A stretch of DNA of 64,000 nucleotides from Pandoraea pnomenusa (GCF_000767615.3 NZ_CP009553.3:1922001-1986000); one strand, 5' to 3'; shown: positions 1-10,905, counted from the first letter of the stretch. Numbers and translations: made by a program. Notes: generated from the letters alone by a model not told the origin.

Positions 1-947
1 GCGGCACGCTCGGCTTCGATGAATTCGCGCTCGAACAGTGCGATCTCCTCAGGGTAATAGAATTCGACGATGTTGGTCGTCTTCTGCGGCCCTCGGGGAA
101 TCAGCCACGATACCACCAGCACGTGCGGATACCACTCGATCATCAGATGCGGGTAGTACACCATCCAGATCGCGCCGAAGTCGGGCGGAACGCCTTCGCG
201 ATAACGCAGCAGCACGTCATGCCACTGGCGATAGATCGGACTGCCGGGCTTGGCGAGGCCTTCGTGCACGCCCACCGTCTGCACGCTGTACCAGTCGCCG
301 AATTCCCAGCTCAGGTCTTCGCACGAGACGAAGCTGCCCAGCCCGGGGTGGAACGGCACGACGTGGTAGTCCTCGAGGTAGACCTCGATGAACGTCTTCC
401 AGTTGTAGTTGCATTCGTGAACTTCGACGTGATCGAACATGAAATTCGAAAAGTCGAGATGGTGCTTCACGCCCAGACGGGCGAGATCGGCCTGCACATC
501 GCGGCCCTCGGCTTCGAACAGCAAGCCGTTCCAGCGTTGCAGCGGGAACTTGGCGAGGTTCAGGCAGGGCTTTTCCGGGAAGTGCGGCGCGCCGAGCAGT
601 TCGCCCTTCGTGTCGTACGTCCAGCGATGCAGCGGGCACACGATGTTGGGCGTGTTCCCGCGACCATTGAGCATGACCGCCTGACGATGACGACAGACGT
701 TCGAGAGCAGTTCCACGCCGCCTTGCCCGTGTGCGCCGTTGCGCACGAGCATGCGCCCTTCCTGCTCCGCCGGGAGGGCGAAATAGTCGCCCGCTTCCGG
801 CACCATCAGTTCATGGCCCACGTAACGCGGGCCGTGTTTGAAGAGGACTTCACGTTCGCGAGCAAGGAGCGCCTCGTCGAAATACGTGTAGACCGGCAAT
901 TGGCTCGAGGCCGGTTTCAATTGCAAAGCGCTGCTTAGATTGGACAT
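1..947 (-). CDS. Rieske aromatic ring-hydroxylating oxygenase, alpha subunit (3' end cut by window edge)
   Basis: Translating the minus strand from the ATG at 945-947 (MSNLSSALQLKP) gives 315 codons with no stop before the window ends, so the C-terminus is missing. A Rieske [2Fe-2S] site is clear: a CRH triplet followed 16 residues later by CPLH, near residues 85-108. Further on, EDYHVVPFH supplies the two histidines (H-x4-H) of the mononuclear iron site. The third iron ligand, normally an Asp much further on, is beyond the edge. The family activates O2 to hydroxylate aromatic or quaternary-amine substrates and needs a separate reductase, which I do not see in the window. The specific substrate cannot be told. 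The gene is divergent from xseB across about 230 bases. A long plus-strand open frame over the same DNA is antisense shadow. Confidence 0.88.
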   Translation of the reverse strand, partial: MSNLSSALQLKPASSQLPVYTYFDEALLAREREVLFKHGPRYVGHELMVPEAGDYFALPAEQEGRMLVRNGAHGQGGVELLSNVCRHRQAVMLNGRGNTPNIVCPLHRWTYDTKGELLGAPHFPEKPCLNLAKFPLQRWNGLLFEAEGRDVQADLARLGVKHHLDFSNFMFDHVEVHECNYNWKTFIEVYLEDYHVVPFHPGLGSFVSCEDLSWEFGDWYSVQTVGVHEGLAKPGSPIYRQWHDVLLRYREGVPPDFGAIWMVYYPHLMIEWYPHVLVVSWLIPRGPQKTTNIVEFYYPEEIALFEREFIEAERA

Positions 948-1175
948 TCCCACTCCCGTCTAGCTTGAAAGCAGTGAACAACCCAACCATCGAAAATTCG
1001 ATTTAGGGGAACCGACGATTATACCCGGTATGTGTCTCAGGGGGCCGCTAAGTCCATGATTTGCGTTAAATAATGTCCGAAAATTGTCATCCGGACCGGA
1101 TTTCAGGCAATTTACGCTCTGCGAGCTAGTCCGCTTTTGCCGTAAAATGGAACATTCGACCCGAATTTTGCGTTT

Positions 1176-1448
1176 ATGGCCAAGACTGCAAAGTCGCAAG
1201 ACGCGGCGCCCGAGGTGCCGCAAGACCTGCCCGAGACCTACGAGGCTGCGCTTGCCGAGCTGGAAAAGCTCGTCGGGCGCATGGAGGGCGGTGAGCTGGG
1301 ACTGGAGGAATCGTTGGGCGCCTATCGGCGCGGCGCCGTGCTGGTGAAGTATTGCCAGGGCCTGCTCGAGAAAGTCGAGCAGCAGGTCAAGGTGCTCGAA
1401 GGCGAGACGCTCAAGCCGCTCGAGCCGACGACGCGCGACGAGTTCTGA
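1176..1448 (+). CDS. xseB: Exodeoxyribonuclease VII small subunit
   Basis: This 90-residue protein matches XseB in size and pattern: YEAALAELEKLVGRMEGG followed by LEESLGAYRRG and a second helix rich in Glu and Lys. These form the short helical hairpin that binds the large subunit XseA. Exonuclease VII degrades single-stranded DNA into short oligonucleotides, and XseA carries catalysis. Only the small subunit is here. It starts a rightward series with ispA and dxs, an arrangement common in proteobacteria, and a gap of about 110 bases separates it from ispA. The first ATG is used because the sequence MAKTAKSQ begins a typical poorly conserved N-terminal tail. Confidence 0.93.
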   Translation: MAKTAKSQDAAPEVPQDLPETYEAALAELEKLVGRMEGGELGLEESLGAYRRGAVLVKYCQGLLEKVEQQVKVLEGETLKPLEPTTRDEF

Positions 1449-1557
1449 CCGGCATCCGGCAGGACACGGCAAGACCCACGACCCAAAGCGCGCCCGGGCT
1501 GCCCCGGGCGACGCAATAACACGCACGGCCCGGTCGGGTACGTGCAGGACGAAGACG

Positions 1558-2454
1558 ATGGCGGATCAGAATATCAAGGCCTGGATGCAGGCGGTACAGG
1601 CCCGTGTGGAACAGGCGCTCGACGCCGCGCTGCCGGGTGAGGCCGACGGTGGCTCGGCCCGGCTCAATGAATCGATGCGATACGCTGTGCTCGGCGGCGG
1701 CAAGCGGGTGCGCCCGCTACTGTGCTTCGCGGCCGGCGAGGTGACGCAGGCGAGCGAGACCGCGCTCGCGCGAGCCGCCTGCGCCGTGGAAATGATCCAT
1801 GCCTACTCGTTGGTGCACGACGATCTGCCGTGCATGGACGATGACGATCTGCGCCGGGGCAAGCCCACGGTGCACGTGCAGTACGACGAAGCGACCGGCC
1901 TGCTGGCGGGCGATGCGCTGCAAACGCAGGCATTTGTGCTGCTGGGCGAGGCGACCGGCGACCTGAGCGCGGCGCAGTCGCTCGCGCTGGTGCGCGAACT
2001 GGCGCTCGCCTCCGGTGCGCTCGGCATGGCGGGTGGCCAGGCGATCGATCTGGAGAGCGTGGGCATCAAGCTCACGCAGTCGCAACTGGAAAACATGCAT
2101 CGGCTGAAGACGGGTGCGCTGCTGCGCGCGTCGTTGCGCATGGGCGCCATTTGCGGCCGTGCGCTGTCGGACGACGAAACGGTGGCGCTCGATGCGTACG
2201 CCGCCGCCGTCGGTCTCGCGTTCCAGGTCGTCGATGACATTCTCGACACGACGGCCGATTCGGCGACGCTGGGCAAGACGGCCGGCAAGGACGCCGCCAA
2301 CGACAAGCCGACCTATGTGTCGCTGATGGGGCTGGACGGCGCGCGCGCCTACGCGGAAAAGCTGCGAGCGGACGCCCACGCCGCGAGCGTATCGCTGGGC
2401 AACGCGGAACGTCTGCGCGCGCTGGCCGATTACGTGGTGGATCGCATCAACTGA
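1558..2454 (+). CDS. ispA: Polyprenyl (farnesyl/geranyl) diphosphate synthase
   Basis: This 298-residue protein condenses isopentenyl diphosphate with allylic diphosphates to make farnesyl diphosphate, the precursor of quinone side chains and undecaprenyl phosphate. The first aspartate-rich motif, [10 protein letters not shown], is at residues 88-97 and the second, DDILD, at 226-230; both bind the Mg2+-diphosphate. [10 protein letters not shown] near residues 47-55 is the isopentenyl diphosphate-binding start of the domain. Length and motifs are standard for IspA. It lies between xseB and dxs on the same strand, so two steps of the isoprenoid route are adjacent. The start ATG follows the purine stretch GGACGAAGACG. 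Confidence 0.95.
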   Translation: MADQNIKAWMQAVQARVEQALDAALPGEADGGSARLNESMRYAVLGGGKRVRPLLCFAAGEVTQASETALARAACAVEMIHAYSLVHDDLPCMDDDDLRRGKPTVHVQYDEATGLLAGDALQTQAFVLLGEATGDLSAAQSLALVRELALASGALGMAGGQAIDLESVGIKLTQSQLENMHRLKTGALLRASLRMGAICGRALSDDETVALDAYAAAVGLAFQVVDDILDTTADSATLGKTAGKDAANDKPTYVSLMGLDGARAYAEKLRADAHAASVSLGNAERLRALADYVVDRIN

Positions 2455-2656
2455 CCTTCATTCCCCGGGAATGGCAGGGCAGGGAAGTTTGAGACGGCCT
2501 CCGGTGGCACGAATTACGGGATCCGGGGCGGTTTGCAGTAGAACAAGCAAGGGGCAAGGAGGGTCGGCGCGGTCTCCCCACAGAGCGCACCGGCAGGAGA
2601 TCGGAGCGGGTGCACTGGGGGCGCCGGCCGATAAAACGCCTATCTATGGAACGACG

Positions 2657-4570
2657 ATGTACGAACTGTTAAATACCATCGATGACCCGGCCGCGTTGCG
2701 GCGTCTGGAGCGTCGTCAACTTGCGCCGTTGGCCGAAGAGCTGCGCGCCTTCGTGCTCGAGAGTGTGTCGCGTACGGGCGGTCACTTGTCGTCCAATCTC
2801 GGTACGGTCGAGCTGACGATTGCGCTGCACTACGTTTTCAACACGCCGGAAGACCGCATCGTGTGGGACGTGGGGCATCAGAGCTACCCGCACAAGATCC
2901 TGACCGGGCGTCGCGAGGCCATGGGCTCGCTGCGTCAGCTCGGCGGCATCTCGGGTTTCCCGAAGCGCGACGAATCGCCGTACGACACGTTTGGCACGGC
3001 GCATTCGAGCACGTCGATTTCGGCGGCGCTCGGCATGGCGCTCGGTGCGCGCACCAAGGGCGAGGATCGCTTCGGCATCGCGGTGATCGGCGACGGCGCC
3101 ATGACGGCGGGCATGGCCTTCGAAGCCATGAACAACGCCGGCGTGCACGAGGACGTGCCGCTGCTGGTCATCCTGAACGACAACGACATGTCGATCTCGC
3201 CGCCCGTCGGCGCGCTCAACCGGTACTTGGCGCGTCTGATGTCGGGCCGTTTCTACGCCGCCGCGAAGAAGGGCGTGGAGAAGGTGCTGAGCGTGGCGCC
3301 GCCCGTGCTGGAGCTTGCGCGCAAGCTCGAGGAACACGCCAAGGGCATGGTCGTGCCGGCCACGATGTTCGAGGAGTTTGGCTTCAACTACATCGGCCCG
3401 ATCGACGGGCACGACCTCGATTCGCTGATCCCGACGCTCGAGAACATCAAGAATCTGAAAGGGCCCCAGTTCCTGCATGTGGTCACGCGCAAGGGCTATG
3501 GCTACAAGCTGGCGGAAGCCGATCCGGTGCTGTATCACGGCCCCGGCAAATTCAATCCGGCCGAAGGCATCAAGCCGAGCACCAGCAGCAAGAAGACCTA
3601 CACGCAGGTTTTCGGCGACTGGCTGTGCGACATGGCCGCCGCGGACAAGCGGATCGTGGGGATCACCCCCGCCATGCGCGAAGGCTCGGGCCTGGTTGAA
3701 TTCGAGAAGCGTTTCCCGGACCGTTATTACGATGTCGGCATCGCCGAGCAGCATGCGGTGACGTTTGCGGGCGGCATGGCGACCGAAGGGCTCAAGCCGG
3801 TGGTGGCGATCTATTCGACGTTCCTGCAGCGCGGTTACGATCAACTGATTCACGACGTCGCGCTGCAGAATCTTCCGGTACTGTTCGCGCTCGACCGTTC
3901 GGGCCTGGTGGGCGCCGACGGCGCCACCCATGCCGGCGCCTACGACATCGCGTATCTGCGTTGCATCCCGAACATGGTCGTGATGGCGCCCTCGGACGAA
4001 AACGAGTGCCGCCAGATGCTGTACACGGGCGTGCAGATCGACGGCCCGTCGGCCGTGCGTTATCCGCGTGGCGCGGGCACGGGGGCGGTCATCGAACAGA
4101 CGATGACGGCGCTGCCGATCGGCAAGGGGGTTGTGCGTCGCGAAGGTCAGGCACCGGCCGGGCGTCGCGTGGCGATTCTCGCCTTCGGCAGCATGGTCGC
4201 GCCGGCCATGGCGGCAGCGGCGCAACTCGACGCCACGGTGGCCGACATGCGCTTCGTCAAGCCGATCGACGACGCGCTGATCGCCCGCCTCGCGCAGACG
4301 CACGACTATCTGGTGACGGTCGAAGAGGGCAGCATCATGGGCGGTGCGGGTTCCGCCGTGGCCGAATCCCTGCTCGCCGGTGGGGTTACCCGCCCCGTAC
4401 TACAATTGGGGCTGCCCGACCGCTTCATCGATCACGGCGATCCGGCCTTGCTGCTGGCGGCCGAAGGACTCGATGCTGCCGGTATCGCGAAGTCGATCTG
4501 CGAGCGTTTCGATCTCAAGCCGGTCGAAGCCGCGCCGGCGGGCAAAGTTACGACGAAGCTCGTCGCCTGA
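2657..4570 (+). CDS. dxs: 1-deoxy-D-xylulose-5-phosphate synthase
   Basis: The enzyme joins pyruvate and glyceraldehyde 3-phosphate with thiamine diphosphate, the first step of the MEP isoprenoid pathway in the cytoplasm. From the ATG at 2657 the protein is 637 residues, the usual Dxs length; an in-frame start at 2471 would add 62 low-complexity residues with no homology pattern, so I reject it. Visible motifs are [12 protein letters not shown], the thiamine-binding stretch [16 protein letters not shown], the transketolase segment [17 protein letters not shown], and [13 protein letters not shown] strong hairpin follows the stop codon. ispA lies upstream in the same direction with about 200 bases between, enough for its own promoter. 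Confidence 0.96.
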   Translation: MYELLNTIDDPAALRRLERRQLAPLAEELRAFVLESVSRTGGHLSSNLGTVELTIALHYVFNTPEDRIVWDVGHQSYPHKILTGRREAMGSLRQLGGISGFPKRDESPYDTFGTAHSSTSISAALGMALGARTKGEDRFGIAVIGDGAMTAGMAFEAMNNAGVHEDVPLLVILNDNDMSISPPVGALNRYLARLMSGRFYAAAKKGVEKVLSVAPPVLELARKLEEHAKGMVVPATMFEEFGFNYIGPIDGHDLDSLIPTLENIKNLKGPQFLHVVTRKGYGYKLAEADPVLYHGPGKFNPAEGIKPSTSSKKTYTQVFGDWLCDMAAADKRIVGITPAMREGSGLVEFEKRFPDRYYDVGIAEQHAVTFAGGMATEGLKPVVAIYSTFLQRGYDQLIHDVALQNLPVLFALDRSGLVGADGATHAGAYDIAYLRCIPNMVVMAPSDENECRQMLYTGVQIDGPSAVRYPRGAGTGAVIEQTMTALPIGKGVVRREGQAPAGRRVAILAFGSMVAPAMAAAAQLDATVADMRFVKPIDDALIARLAQTHDYLVTVEEGSIMGGAGSAVAESLLAGGVTRPVLQLGLPDRFIDHGDPALLLAAEGLDAAGIAKSICERFDLKPVEAAPAGKVTTKLVA

Positions 4571-4594
4571 GCGTCCGGTCGTCCTGAGCACGCG

Positions 4595-4628
4595 AACGAT
4601 CCGGCTGCCATGCCGGATCGTTTCGTTT
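4595..4628 (+). terminator. Probable rho-independent terminator after dxs
   Basis: Two 11-base arms, AACGATCCGGC at 4595-4605 and GCCGGATCGTT at 4612-4622, pair perfectly around a six-base loop. The following TCGTTTTGCGTTTTGCG is T-rich though interrupted. It sits 25 bases after the dxs stop. A second hairpin, CGTGCCGG/CCGGCACG at 4657-4678, lies further on in the folE2 leader and has no T run. Confidence 0.65.
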
Positions 4629-4779
4629 TGCGTTTTGCGTTTCGCATTTCTCGTCCCGTGCCGGGGATCTCCGGCACGTTCCCGATGACACGCGCCGGAG
4701 GCCCGCAAGCCGTGCGTCGGACACGTTTGCCCATTGCCTCCCCCCGAAGTCGGCTTGCCGGCAAAGAAGGAAGAATTCG

Positions 4780-5589
4780 ATGAACCAGATGAACCCCGCT
4801 TTCGTCATGCCCGACGTGCAGAGCACGGTCGATACCCGGCAGATCCCGATTCAGCGCGTTGGCGTGCGCGGTGTACGTCATCCGCTGACGGTGCGCCTGA
4901 CCGGTGGCGATACGCAGGCCACGGTCGGCATGTTCAATCTCGACGTGCATTTGCCGGCCGACCAGAAGGGCACGCACATGTCGCGCTTCGTGGCCTTGCT
5001 CGAGGAGAATCGCGTACCGATGGATGTCGCGGGCTTCCGCGCCATGCTCGACGGCATGCTGGAGAAGCTGGAGGCGCAAGCCGGGCGCATCGAAGTCACA
5101 TTTCCGTACTTCATCAACAAGACGGCGCCGGTGTCGGGGGTGCGGAGCCTGATGGATTACGAAGTCACGCTCACGGGCGACGTGCGCGATGGCCAGACTC
5201 GCGTGTGGCTCAAGGTACTCGTGCCGGTCACAAGCCTTTGCCCGTGCTCGAAGAAGATCTCGCAGTATGGCGCGCACAATCAGCGCTCGCACATCACGAT
5301 CGACGCCGAAATCGATGGCGATATCGCGGTCGAGGCGCTGGTGAAGATGGCAGAGGAGGAGGCGTCGTGCGAACTCTGGGGGCTTCTCAAGCGCCCGGAC
5401 GAGAAGTACGTCACCGAGCGCGCGTATGAAAATCCGAAGTTCGTCGAGGATCTGGTGCGTGACGTGGCGACGCGTCTGAACGATGAACCTCGCATCGTCG
5501 CCTACGTACTTCAGGCCGAAAACTTCGAGTCGATCCACAATCACAGCGCCTACGCCGTGATCGAGCGCGACAAGCGTACGACCGTCTGA
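4780..5589 (+). CDS. folE2: GTP cyclohydrolase FolE2 (type IB)
   Basis: This 269-residue protein converts GTP to 7,8-dihydroneopterin triphosphate, the first step of folate and related pterin synthesis. It is the type IB fold, unrelated in sequence to FolE except for the shared T-fold. Family marks are [10 protein letters not shown] near residues 61-70 and [10 protein letters not shown] near 151-160, whose cysteine region forms the metal site. The ATG at 4780 follows AAGAAGGAAG, a good ribosome binding site. The same window carries a zinc-dependent FolE at 42547, so the pathway's first step is duplicated. I see no obvious Zur-like palindrome in the leader. A bidirectional terminator closes the gene. 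Confidence 0.94.
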   Translation: MNQMNPAFVMPDVQSTVDTRQIPIQRVGVRGVRHPLTVRLTGGDTQATVGMFNLDVHLPADQKGTHMSRFVALLEENRVPMDVAGFRAMLDGMLEKLEAQAGRIEVTFPYFINKTAPVSGVRSLMDYEVTLTGDVRDGQTRVWLKVLVPVTSLCPCSKKISQYGAHNQRSHITIDAEIDGDIAVEALVKMAEEEASCELWGLLKRPDEKYVTERAYENPKFVEDLVRDVATRLNDEPRIVAYVLQAENFESIHNHSAYAVIERDKRTTV

Positions 5590-5621
5590 TGCGGTGGCGT
5601 CCGCGTGGACGCGCCAGTGAC

Positions 5622-5649
5622 AAAAAACCGCTCCGAGGAGCGGTTTTTT
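5622..5649. terminator. Bidirectional terminator between folE2 and tsaD
   Basis: AAAAAACCGCTCC at 5622-5634 mirrors GGAGCGGTTTTTT at 5637-5649 with almost no loop beyond GA. Either strand reads a GC stem followed by six T residues, fitting the convergent genes on each side. Confidence 0.85.
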
Positions 5650-5693
5650 CATGCGTATTCGCCAATGCCCGGTGGGGGCGAGTCCGCGCAGTG

Positions 5694-6725
<1,032 letters not shown>

Positions 6726-7030
6726 GGCGGAAGGAGTGCGTGCAGCAAATTGAGGGACAACCGGGAAGTATACCAGCGGCCCCTGCCGCCTGCCGGGGAT
6801 TGCAGTATTCCCGCTTTCGGGGCGTTGTGCCTCGCGCTATCGGGTACGCGTTTCAATACGTCAAGCCAGTGAAAATGCCGTAGTGCGACGGCGGTTGCGC
6901 GCGCGTTTTCACCCGCGGCGGCGCTAAGTCAGCGCTAAGTGTCGTGCCGCAGAATCCGCATTCGGGAGCGACGGCAATCGGGCCGTCGGCAGACCCATCG
7001 ACGTTTTCCATCGGTGGAAGAGAGGTCGTC

Positions 7031-7591
7031 ATGAATCAAGCTGTCACGCGCTACGACACTGCGTCGCGCTATCTGCACTGGTTGACCGCGGCGTTGTTGG
7101 CCGCACAATTCGTCGTCGCCTGGACGATGCCCGACATCACGCGGCAAACGCCCGCGATCGGACTCGTGGCCTGGCACCTGTCACTTGGCGTGACGATTCT
7201 GGGGCTGGTCGCGATCCGGCTGATGTGGACGCGCGTTCGCCGCGCGCCGGCTCAAGGCGTGAAGTCGCGCCTGCAAGCGCTGGCCGCCGTGGCACACAAG
7301 GGCATCTACGCGTTGCTCGTGCTCGTGCCCGTATTGGGCTGGATCAATGCCTCCTCACGCGGCTACGGCGTCTCGCTACTTGGTGTGGTGCCATTGCCGG
7401 CGCTCGTGGCGCGCGGGTCTTCCTTCGGTCATAGCATGGGCGACGTCCATTCGTTGCTTGCCTACGGCTTGCTCGGCGCCATCGCCCTGCACATTTGCGG
7501 CGCACTCTATCACCACTGGGTACTGCGCGACGGCACCCTGCACAAGATGCTGCCCGTTCAGAAGCAGCCCAAACCCGGCGCTTATCAATAA
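7031..7591 (+). CDS. Cytochrome b561 family membrane protein
   Basis: This protein has 186 residues, four membrane helices, and histidines placed as in the YodB/CybB di-haem quinol-binding cytochromes: RYLHWLTA near the start, VAWHLSLG in helix two, AAVAHKGIYA in helix three, and GDVHSLLAY in helix four. Proteins of this type pass electrons between quinol and periplasmic or membrane partners; the partner is unknown here. I chose the ATG at 7031 because GGAAGAGAGG lies just before it and the conserved RYDTASRYLHW follows. An earlier in-frame ATG at 6944 would add 29 residues without family pattern. Confidence 0.85.
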   Translation: MNQAVTRYDTASRYLHWLTAALLAAQFVVAWTMPDITRQTPAIGLVAWHLSLGVTILGLVAIRLMWTRVRRAPAQGVKSRLQALAAVAHKGIYALLVLVPVLGWINASSRGYGVSLLGVVPLPALVARGSSFGHSMGDVHSLLAYGLLGAIALHICGALYHHWVLRDGTLHKMLPVQKQPKPGAYQ

Positions 7592-7639
7592 CGTTGGGTA
7601 ACTTGGCCGCAACGGCGCGGCGATCGAATCGTCAATTTC

Positions 7640-8236
7640 ATGGAAAACCTTAACGACACGCTTTTCCTGATGCTCAATGCCGGCGCGACGCCGGCTCCCT
7701 GGGCACTGGCGGTCGCGACATGCCTGGCCCAATACCTCATCATGCTTGTGCCGATCGGCCTGGGCGCGATGTGGTTGCACGCCGACGCTTCACGGCGGCG
7801 TGCGCTGGTCACGGCGGCAGTGGCCGGCGCCGTGGGGATGGCGATCAATCAGATGATCGGCTGGGTGTGGGTGCATCCCCGCCCGTTCATGGTGGGCCTG
7901 GGGCACACCTATCTCTTGCATGCCGCCGACAGCTCGTTTCCGAGCGATCACCTGACGCTGATCTGGTCGGTGGCGTTCGCGCTCCTGCTGCACCGGCGCA
8001 CTCGTGCTGCGGGTGTGGCCGCGACACTGCTGGGTTTGCCGGTCGCCTGGGCGCGTATTTTTCTCGGCGTACACTTCCCGATGGACATGGCGGGCTCAGC
8101 CATCGTCGCCGTCATCTCGAGCTGGCTGGTGGCCCGGCGCATGCCGTGGCTGGTGGCGCCCGCGTACTGGCTGGCCGTGGGTGTGCATCAGAAGGTGTTT
8201 GCACGATGGATTGCGCGCGGTTGGGTGAGGGGATAG
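7640..8236 (+). CDS. PAP2-family phosphatase, undecaprenyl-diphosphatase-like
   Basis: This 198-residue integral membrane protein carries the three PAP2 phosphatase motifs in order: WVHPRPF (motif 1, with the key Arg-Pro), SSFPSDHLT (motif 2, with the catalytic His) and ARIFLGVHFPMDM (motif 3, with Arg, His and Asp). Several hydrophobic helices surround them. The likely role is dephosphorylating undecaprenyl diphosphate or another lipid phosphate at the periplasmic face, as in BcrC, but the substrate cannot be read from the sequence. It lies 48 bases after the cytochrome gene and 47 before the DUF2127 gene, so the three membrane-protein genes may be cotranscribed. Confidence 0.85.
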   Translation: MENLNDTLFLMLNAGATPAPWALAVATCLAQYLIMLVPIGLGAMWLHADASRRRALVTAAVAGAVGMAINQMIGWVWVHPRPFMVGLGHTYLLHAADSSFPSDHLTLIWSVAFALLLHRRTRAAGVAATLLGLPVAWARIFLGVHFPMDMAGSAIVAVISSWLVARRMPWLVAPAYWLAVGVHQKVFARWIARGWVRG

Positions 8237-8283
8237 TCTCGCCATCATGACGAAACGGTGATATCGGTTGCGGAGCGTGAAGC

Positions 8284-8775
8284 GTGACAGGCTTGTCCAA
8301 TGCGGCGGAGAAACGCCTTCATGGTCTTTTCGAGACGAGTTTGTGGATCAAGGCGCTCTTCGCATTGTCCGAGATCGTCGCCGGTGCGGCCGCCTACTTC
8401 ATCCCCAGTCACGTCGTCCTGACGTTCGTGCTGCGAATCACGGGGCATGAACTGCGTGAGGATCCGCACGACGTCGTGGCCGGCGTCCTGCTCCATGCGG
8501 CTCAGCATTTGTCGCTCGGTTCGCAAGCGTTCGCCGCCGTTTATCTGCTTGCGCACGGCGTGCTCAAACTTTGGTTGATCGTGGGCCTGCTGCGCGAACG
8601 GCTCTGGATTTTTCCGGTTTCCGTCGTCATATTCGCGTTGTTCATTGCCTACCAGTTGTACCGGTACGCGCACACCCATTCGGTCTGGCTGATATTGTTA
8701 TCGGTGCTCGATCTTGGCGTCATCGCGCTGACCTGGCATGAGTTTCGCCGAATCCAGCGCCGGGGGCGGCCCTGA
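8284..8775 (+). CDS. DUF2127 family membrane protein
   Basis: This 163-residue protein begins at a GTG codon (8284) and has about four hydrophobic segments. The N-terminal LHGLFETSLWIKALFALSE, the central YLLAHGVLKLWLIVGLLR and the terminal LDLGVIALTWHEFR match the DUF2127 pattern of small bacterial membrane proteins. No biochemical role is known to me. It follows the PAP2 phosphatase on the same strand. No ATG is available close to the conserved start, which supports GTG. Confidence 0.75.
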   Translation: MTGLSNAAEKRLHGLFETSLWIKALFALSEIVAGAAAYFIPSHVVLTFVLRITGHELREDPHDVVAGVLLHAAQHLSLGSQAFAAVYLLAHGVLKLWLIVGLLRERLWIFPVSVVIFALFIAYQLYRYAHTHSVWLILLSVLDLGVIALTWHEFRRIQRRGRP

Positions 8776-8949
8776 CCCGCTGAATGTCGGTTGGATTGCC
8801 GGCGTCGGTGGCGACATCGGATCATTGAGTTCTCGGCCGGTTCCTGTATCATTCGCCCCTTCTCGCGGCGTCCTTCTGCCGCAATCTAAGATTCTGATAA
8901 ATATACAAATTTTGACTTGTCCTGGTCGGACTCCCAGGCAACGCGCGCC

Positions 8950-10200
8950 ATGGAAAAGTACGATGTAGCGATTGTGGGTGCCGGCGCGGCCGGCCTGATG
9001 TGCGCGGCGGCGGCCGGGCAGCTCGGGCTGCGCGTGGTGCTTATCGATCATGCGACGCGCCTGGCGGAGAAGATTCGCATCTCGGGCGGCGGACGCTGCA
9101 ACTTCACCAATATCAATGCCGGGCCGGGCAATTATTTGTCCGAAAATCCCCGTTTCTGTCGTTCCGCGCTGGCACGCTACACGCCCCGCGACTTTCTGGA
9201 GTTGCTCAGGCGCCACCGAATCGCGTGGCACGAAAAGCATCGCGGGCAGCTCTTCTGCGACGAAAGTGCCGAGGACATCATCGAAATGCTGCGCAAGGAG
9301 TGTGCTGCCGGCCATGTCCACTGGCGCATGCCCTGTGCGGTGCACACCGTGGCTTACACAGATGCCGGAGGCGCACATCGCTACCATTTGACGACAGATG
9401 CCGGGCATATCGCCGCAAAACGTCTGGTTATTGCGACGGGTGGCCTGTCCATTCCGAAAATCGGCGCTACGGACTGGGGATATCGCATCGCGCGGCAGTT
9501 CGGGCTGGACATCGTGGAGCCGCGTCCGGCGCTGGTGCCGCTGATGTTCGATGCCTCGACCTGGGCGCCGTTTGCGGGCCTGTCGGGATTGTCGCTCGAA
9601 GTCGAGGTGAGCACGGGCAAAGGCAAGGCGGCGGGGAGCTTCCTCGAGGATTTGCTGTTCACGCACCGGGGGTTGTCGGGCCCGGCCATTCTGCAGATCT
9701 CCAGTTTCTGGGCACCGGGGCAGTCGATCACCCTCGATTTGGCGCCATCGTCGGATATCGAGGCGGCATTGTTCGATGCGAAGGCCTCATCCAGGCGTCA
9801 GTTGGCGAATCTGCTGGCGCAGTGGGTGCCGGCACGCTTGGCCGACGCGTGGGTCGCCAACAGTGGCCTCTCGCCGCAGGCGCGTGTGCAGGAGCTGCCC
9901 GACAAGGCATTGCGTTCGCTGGCGCAGGCCTTTTCCGGCTGGACGCTCAAGCCGTGCGGCTCGGAAGGGTGGCGCAAGGCCGAAGTCACGCGCGGCGGCG
10001 TGGATACCCGGGGGCTTTCGTCGGCGGCGCTCGAGGCGCGTTCGCAGCCGGGATTGCATTTCGTCGGGGAAGTGGTGGACGTGACGGGGTGGCTCGGCGG
10101 CTACAACTTTCAGTGGGCGTGGGCGTCGGCGGTGGCGTGCGCGCAGGCAATGTCCGAAAGCGTGCGAGCCGAGCGGGCGGGCGAGGACGCCCTGTCGTAG
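8950..10200 (+). CDS. BaiN/YhiN (HI0933-like) FAD-dependent oxidoreductase
   Basis: From the ATG at 8950 this is a 416-residue flavoprotein. The dinucleotide-binding motif VAIVGAGAAGLMCAAAAG starts at residue 6, and KIRISGGGRCNFTN is the signature of the HI0933/YhiN family. The second FAD segment is LVIATGG, and the C-terminal HFVGEVVDVTGWLGGYNFQWAWASG-type stretch (here ending in WASAVACAQ) closes the domain. The reaction in most bacteria is unknown; relatives reduce unsaturated bile acid intermediates. A TTG at 8917 would add 11 residues ahead of the motif, which I consider less likely. Confidence 0.88.
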   Translation: MEKYDVAIVGAGAAGLMCAAAAGQLGLRVVLIDHATRLAEKIRISGGGRCNFTNINAGPGNYLSENPRFCRSALARYTPRDFLELLRRHRIAWHEKHRGQLFCDESAEDIIEMLRKECAAGHVHWRMPCAVHTVAYTDAGGAHRYHLTTDAGHIAAKRLVIATGGLSIPKIGATDWGYRIARQFGLDIVEPRPALVPLMFDASTWAPFAGLSGLSLEVEVSTGKGKAAGSFLEDLLFTHRGLSGPAILQISSFWAPGQSITLDLAPSSDIEAALFDAKASSRRQLANLLAQWVPARLADAWVANSGLSPQARVQELPDKALRSLAQAFSGWTLKPCGSEGWRKAEVTRGGVDTRGLSSAALEARSQPGLHFVGEVVDVTGWLGGYNFQWAWASAVACAQAMSESVRAERAGEDALS

Positions 10201-10276
10201 ACGGCCGCGATGGCGCTGTGATACGCTCTCCCCTTCGTGGAGACGACGCGCTCAAGGTGTCGCGGTCTCCGGCGAG

Positions 10277-10319
10277 CCCGCTTGTGATCGCGTTCGCGGT
10301 CGTCCGCCAAGCGGGTTTT
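10277..10319 (+). terminator. Possible terminator after the BaiN/YhiN gene
   Basis: CCCGCTT at 10277-10283 pairs with AAGCGGG at 10309-10315, followed by TTTTG. The intervening GATCGCG/CGCGGTC can form an inner stem. The T run is short, so this is tentative. Confidence 0.4.
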
Positions 10320-10458
10320 GTGCTTTCTGCCCCCGCTCGTTCCCGGCGCTGCTTCTCTGGCTGCGGCTGCGCGCGGCGAGTGTCTGGCGGCGGCCGTCCT
10401 TTTCTTTAAGGCGGCATGCACTACACTGAAACGTATTCGAATTCCGGAACCCCTGCTC

Positions 10459-10905
10459 ATGAGTCTGAAAGAACGCATCAACGAAGACATGAAGACGGCC
10501 ATGCGTGCCAAGGCCGCGGACAAACTGGGGACCATCCGGCTGTTGCTCGCCGCGATCAAACAGAAGGAAGTCGACGAGCGCATCACTCTCGACGACACGG
10601 CCGTCGTTGCCGTGGTCGACAAGCTGATCAAACAACGCAAGGATTCCATCGGCCAGTTTCAGGCTGCCGGCCGCACCGACCTGGCCGACAAGGAGGCCGC
10701 CGAACTCGAAGTGCTCCAGGTCTATATGCCGCAGCAGCTCTCGGCGGAGGAAGTCGCGCAGGCCGTCAAGGCAGCGGTAGCCCAGACCGGCGCCGCCGGT
10801 CCCCAGGACATGGGCAAAGTCATGGGGGTGCTCAAGGGCCAGTTGGCCGGACGTGCCGACATGACGGCCGTTTCGGCGCAGGTGAAGGCCGCGTTGACAG
10901 CGTAA
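10459..10905 (+). CDS. GatB/YqeY domain-containing protein
   Basis: This 148-residue protein consists of a single YqeY domain: MSLKERINEDMKTAMRAK at the start, the central LRLLLAAIKQKEVDER-like block and the C-terminal DMGKVMGVLKGQLAGRADM. The domain resembles the tRNA-binding tail of GatB, and the protein may act in amidotransferase-linked tRNA handling, but no exact role is established. It precedes dnaG and rpoD as in many proteobacteria. The usual rpsU gene is absent from the 258 bases upstream. The ATG at 10459 was preferred over a start 47 codons earlier that has no domain match. Confidence 0.88.
   Translation: MSLKERINEDMKTAMRAKAADKLGTIRLLLAAIKQKEVDERITLDDTAVVAVVDKLIKQRKDSIGQFQAAGRTDLADKEAAELEVLQVYMPQQLSAEEVAQAVKAAVAQTGAAGPQDMGKVMGVLKGQLAGRADMTAVSAQVKAALTA

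Noticed and set aside
123..938. Long plus-strand open frame of 271 codons at the left edge
   Set aside because: It is antisense to a Rieske oxygenase with both metal sites intact; its translation has no domain pattern and is rich in His and Arg.
1111..1148. Promoter for xseB with TTTACG and TAAAAT
   Set aside because: The two hexamers are about 26 bases apart, too far for a standard sigma-70 promoter.
4571..4779. Riboswitch in the folE2 leader
   Set aside because: Two simple hairpins are present, the first a terminator for dxs. I find no conserved riboswitch core such as a THF or preQ1 motif.
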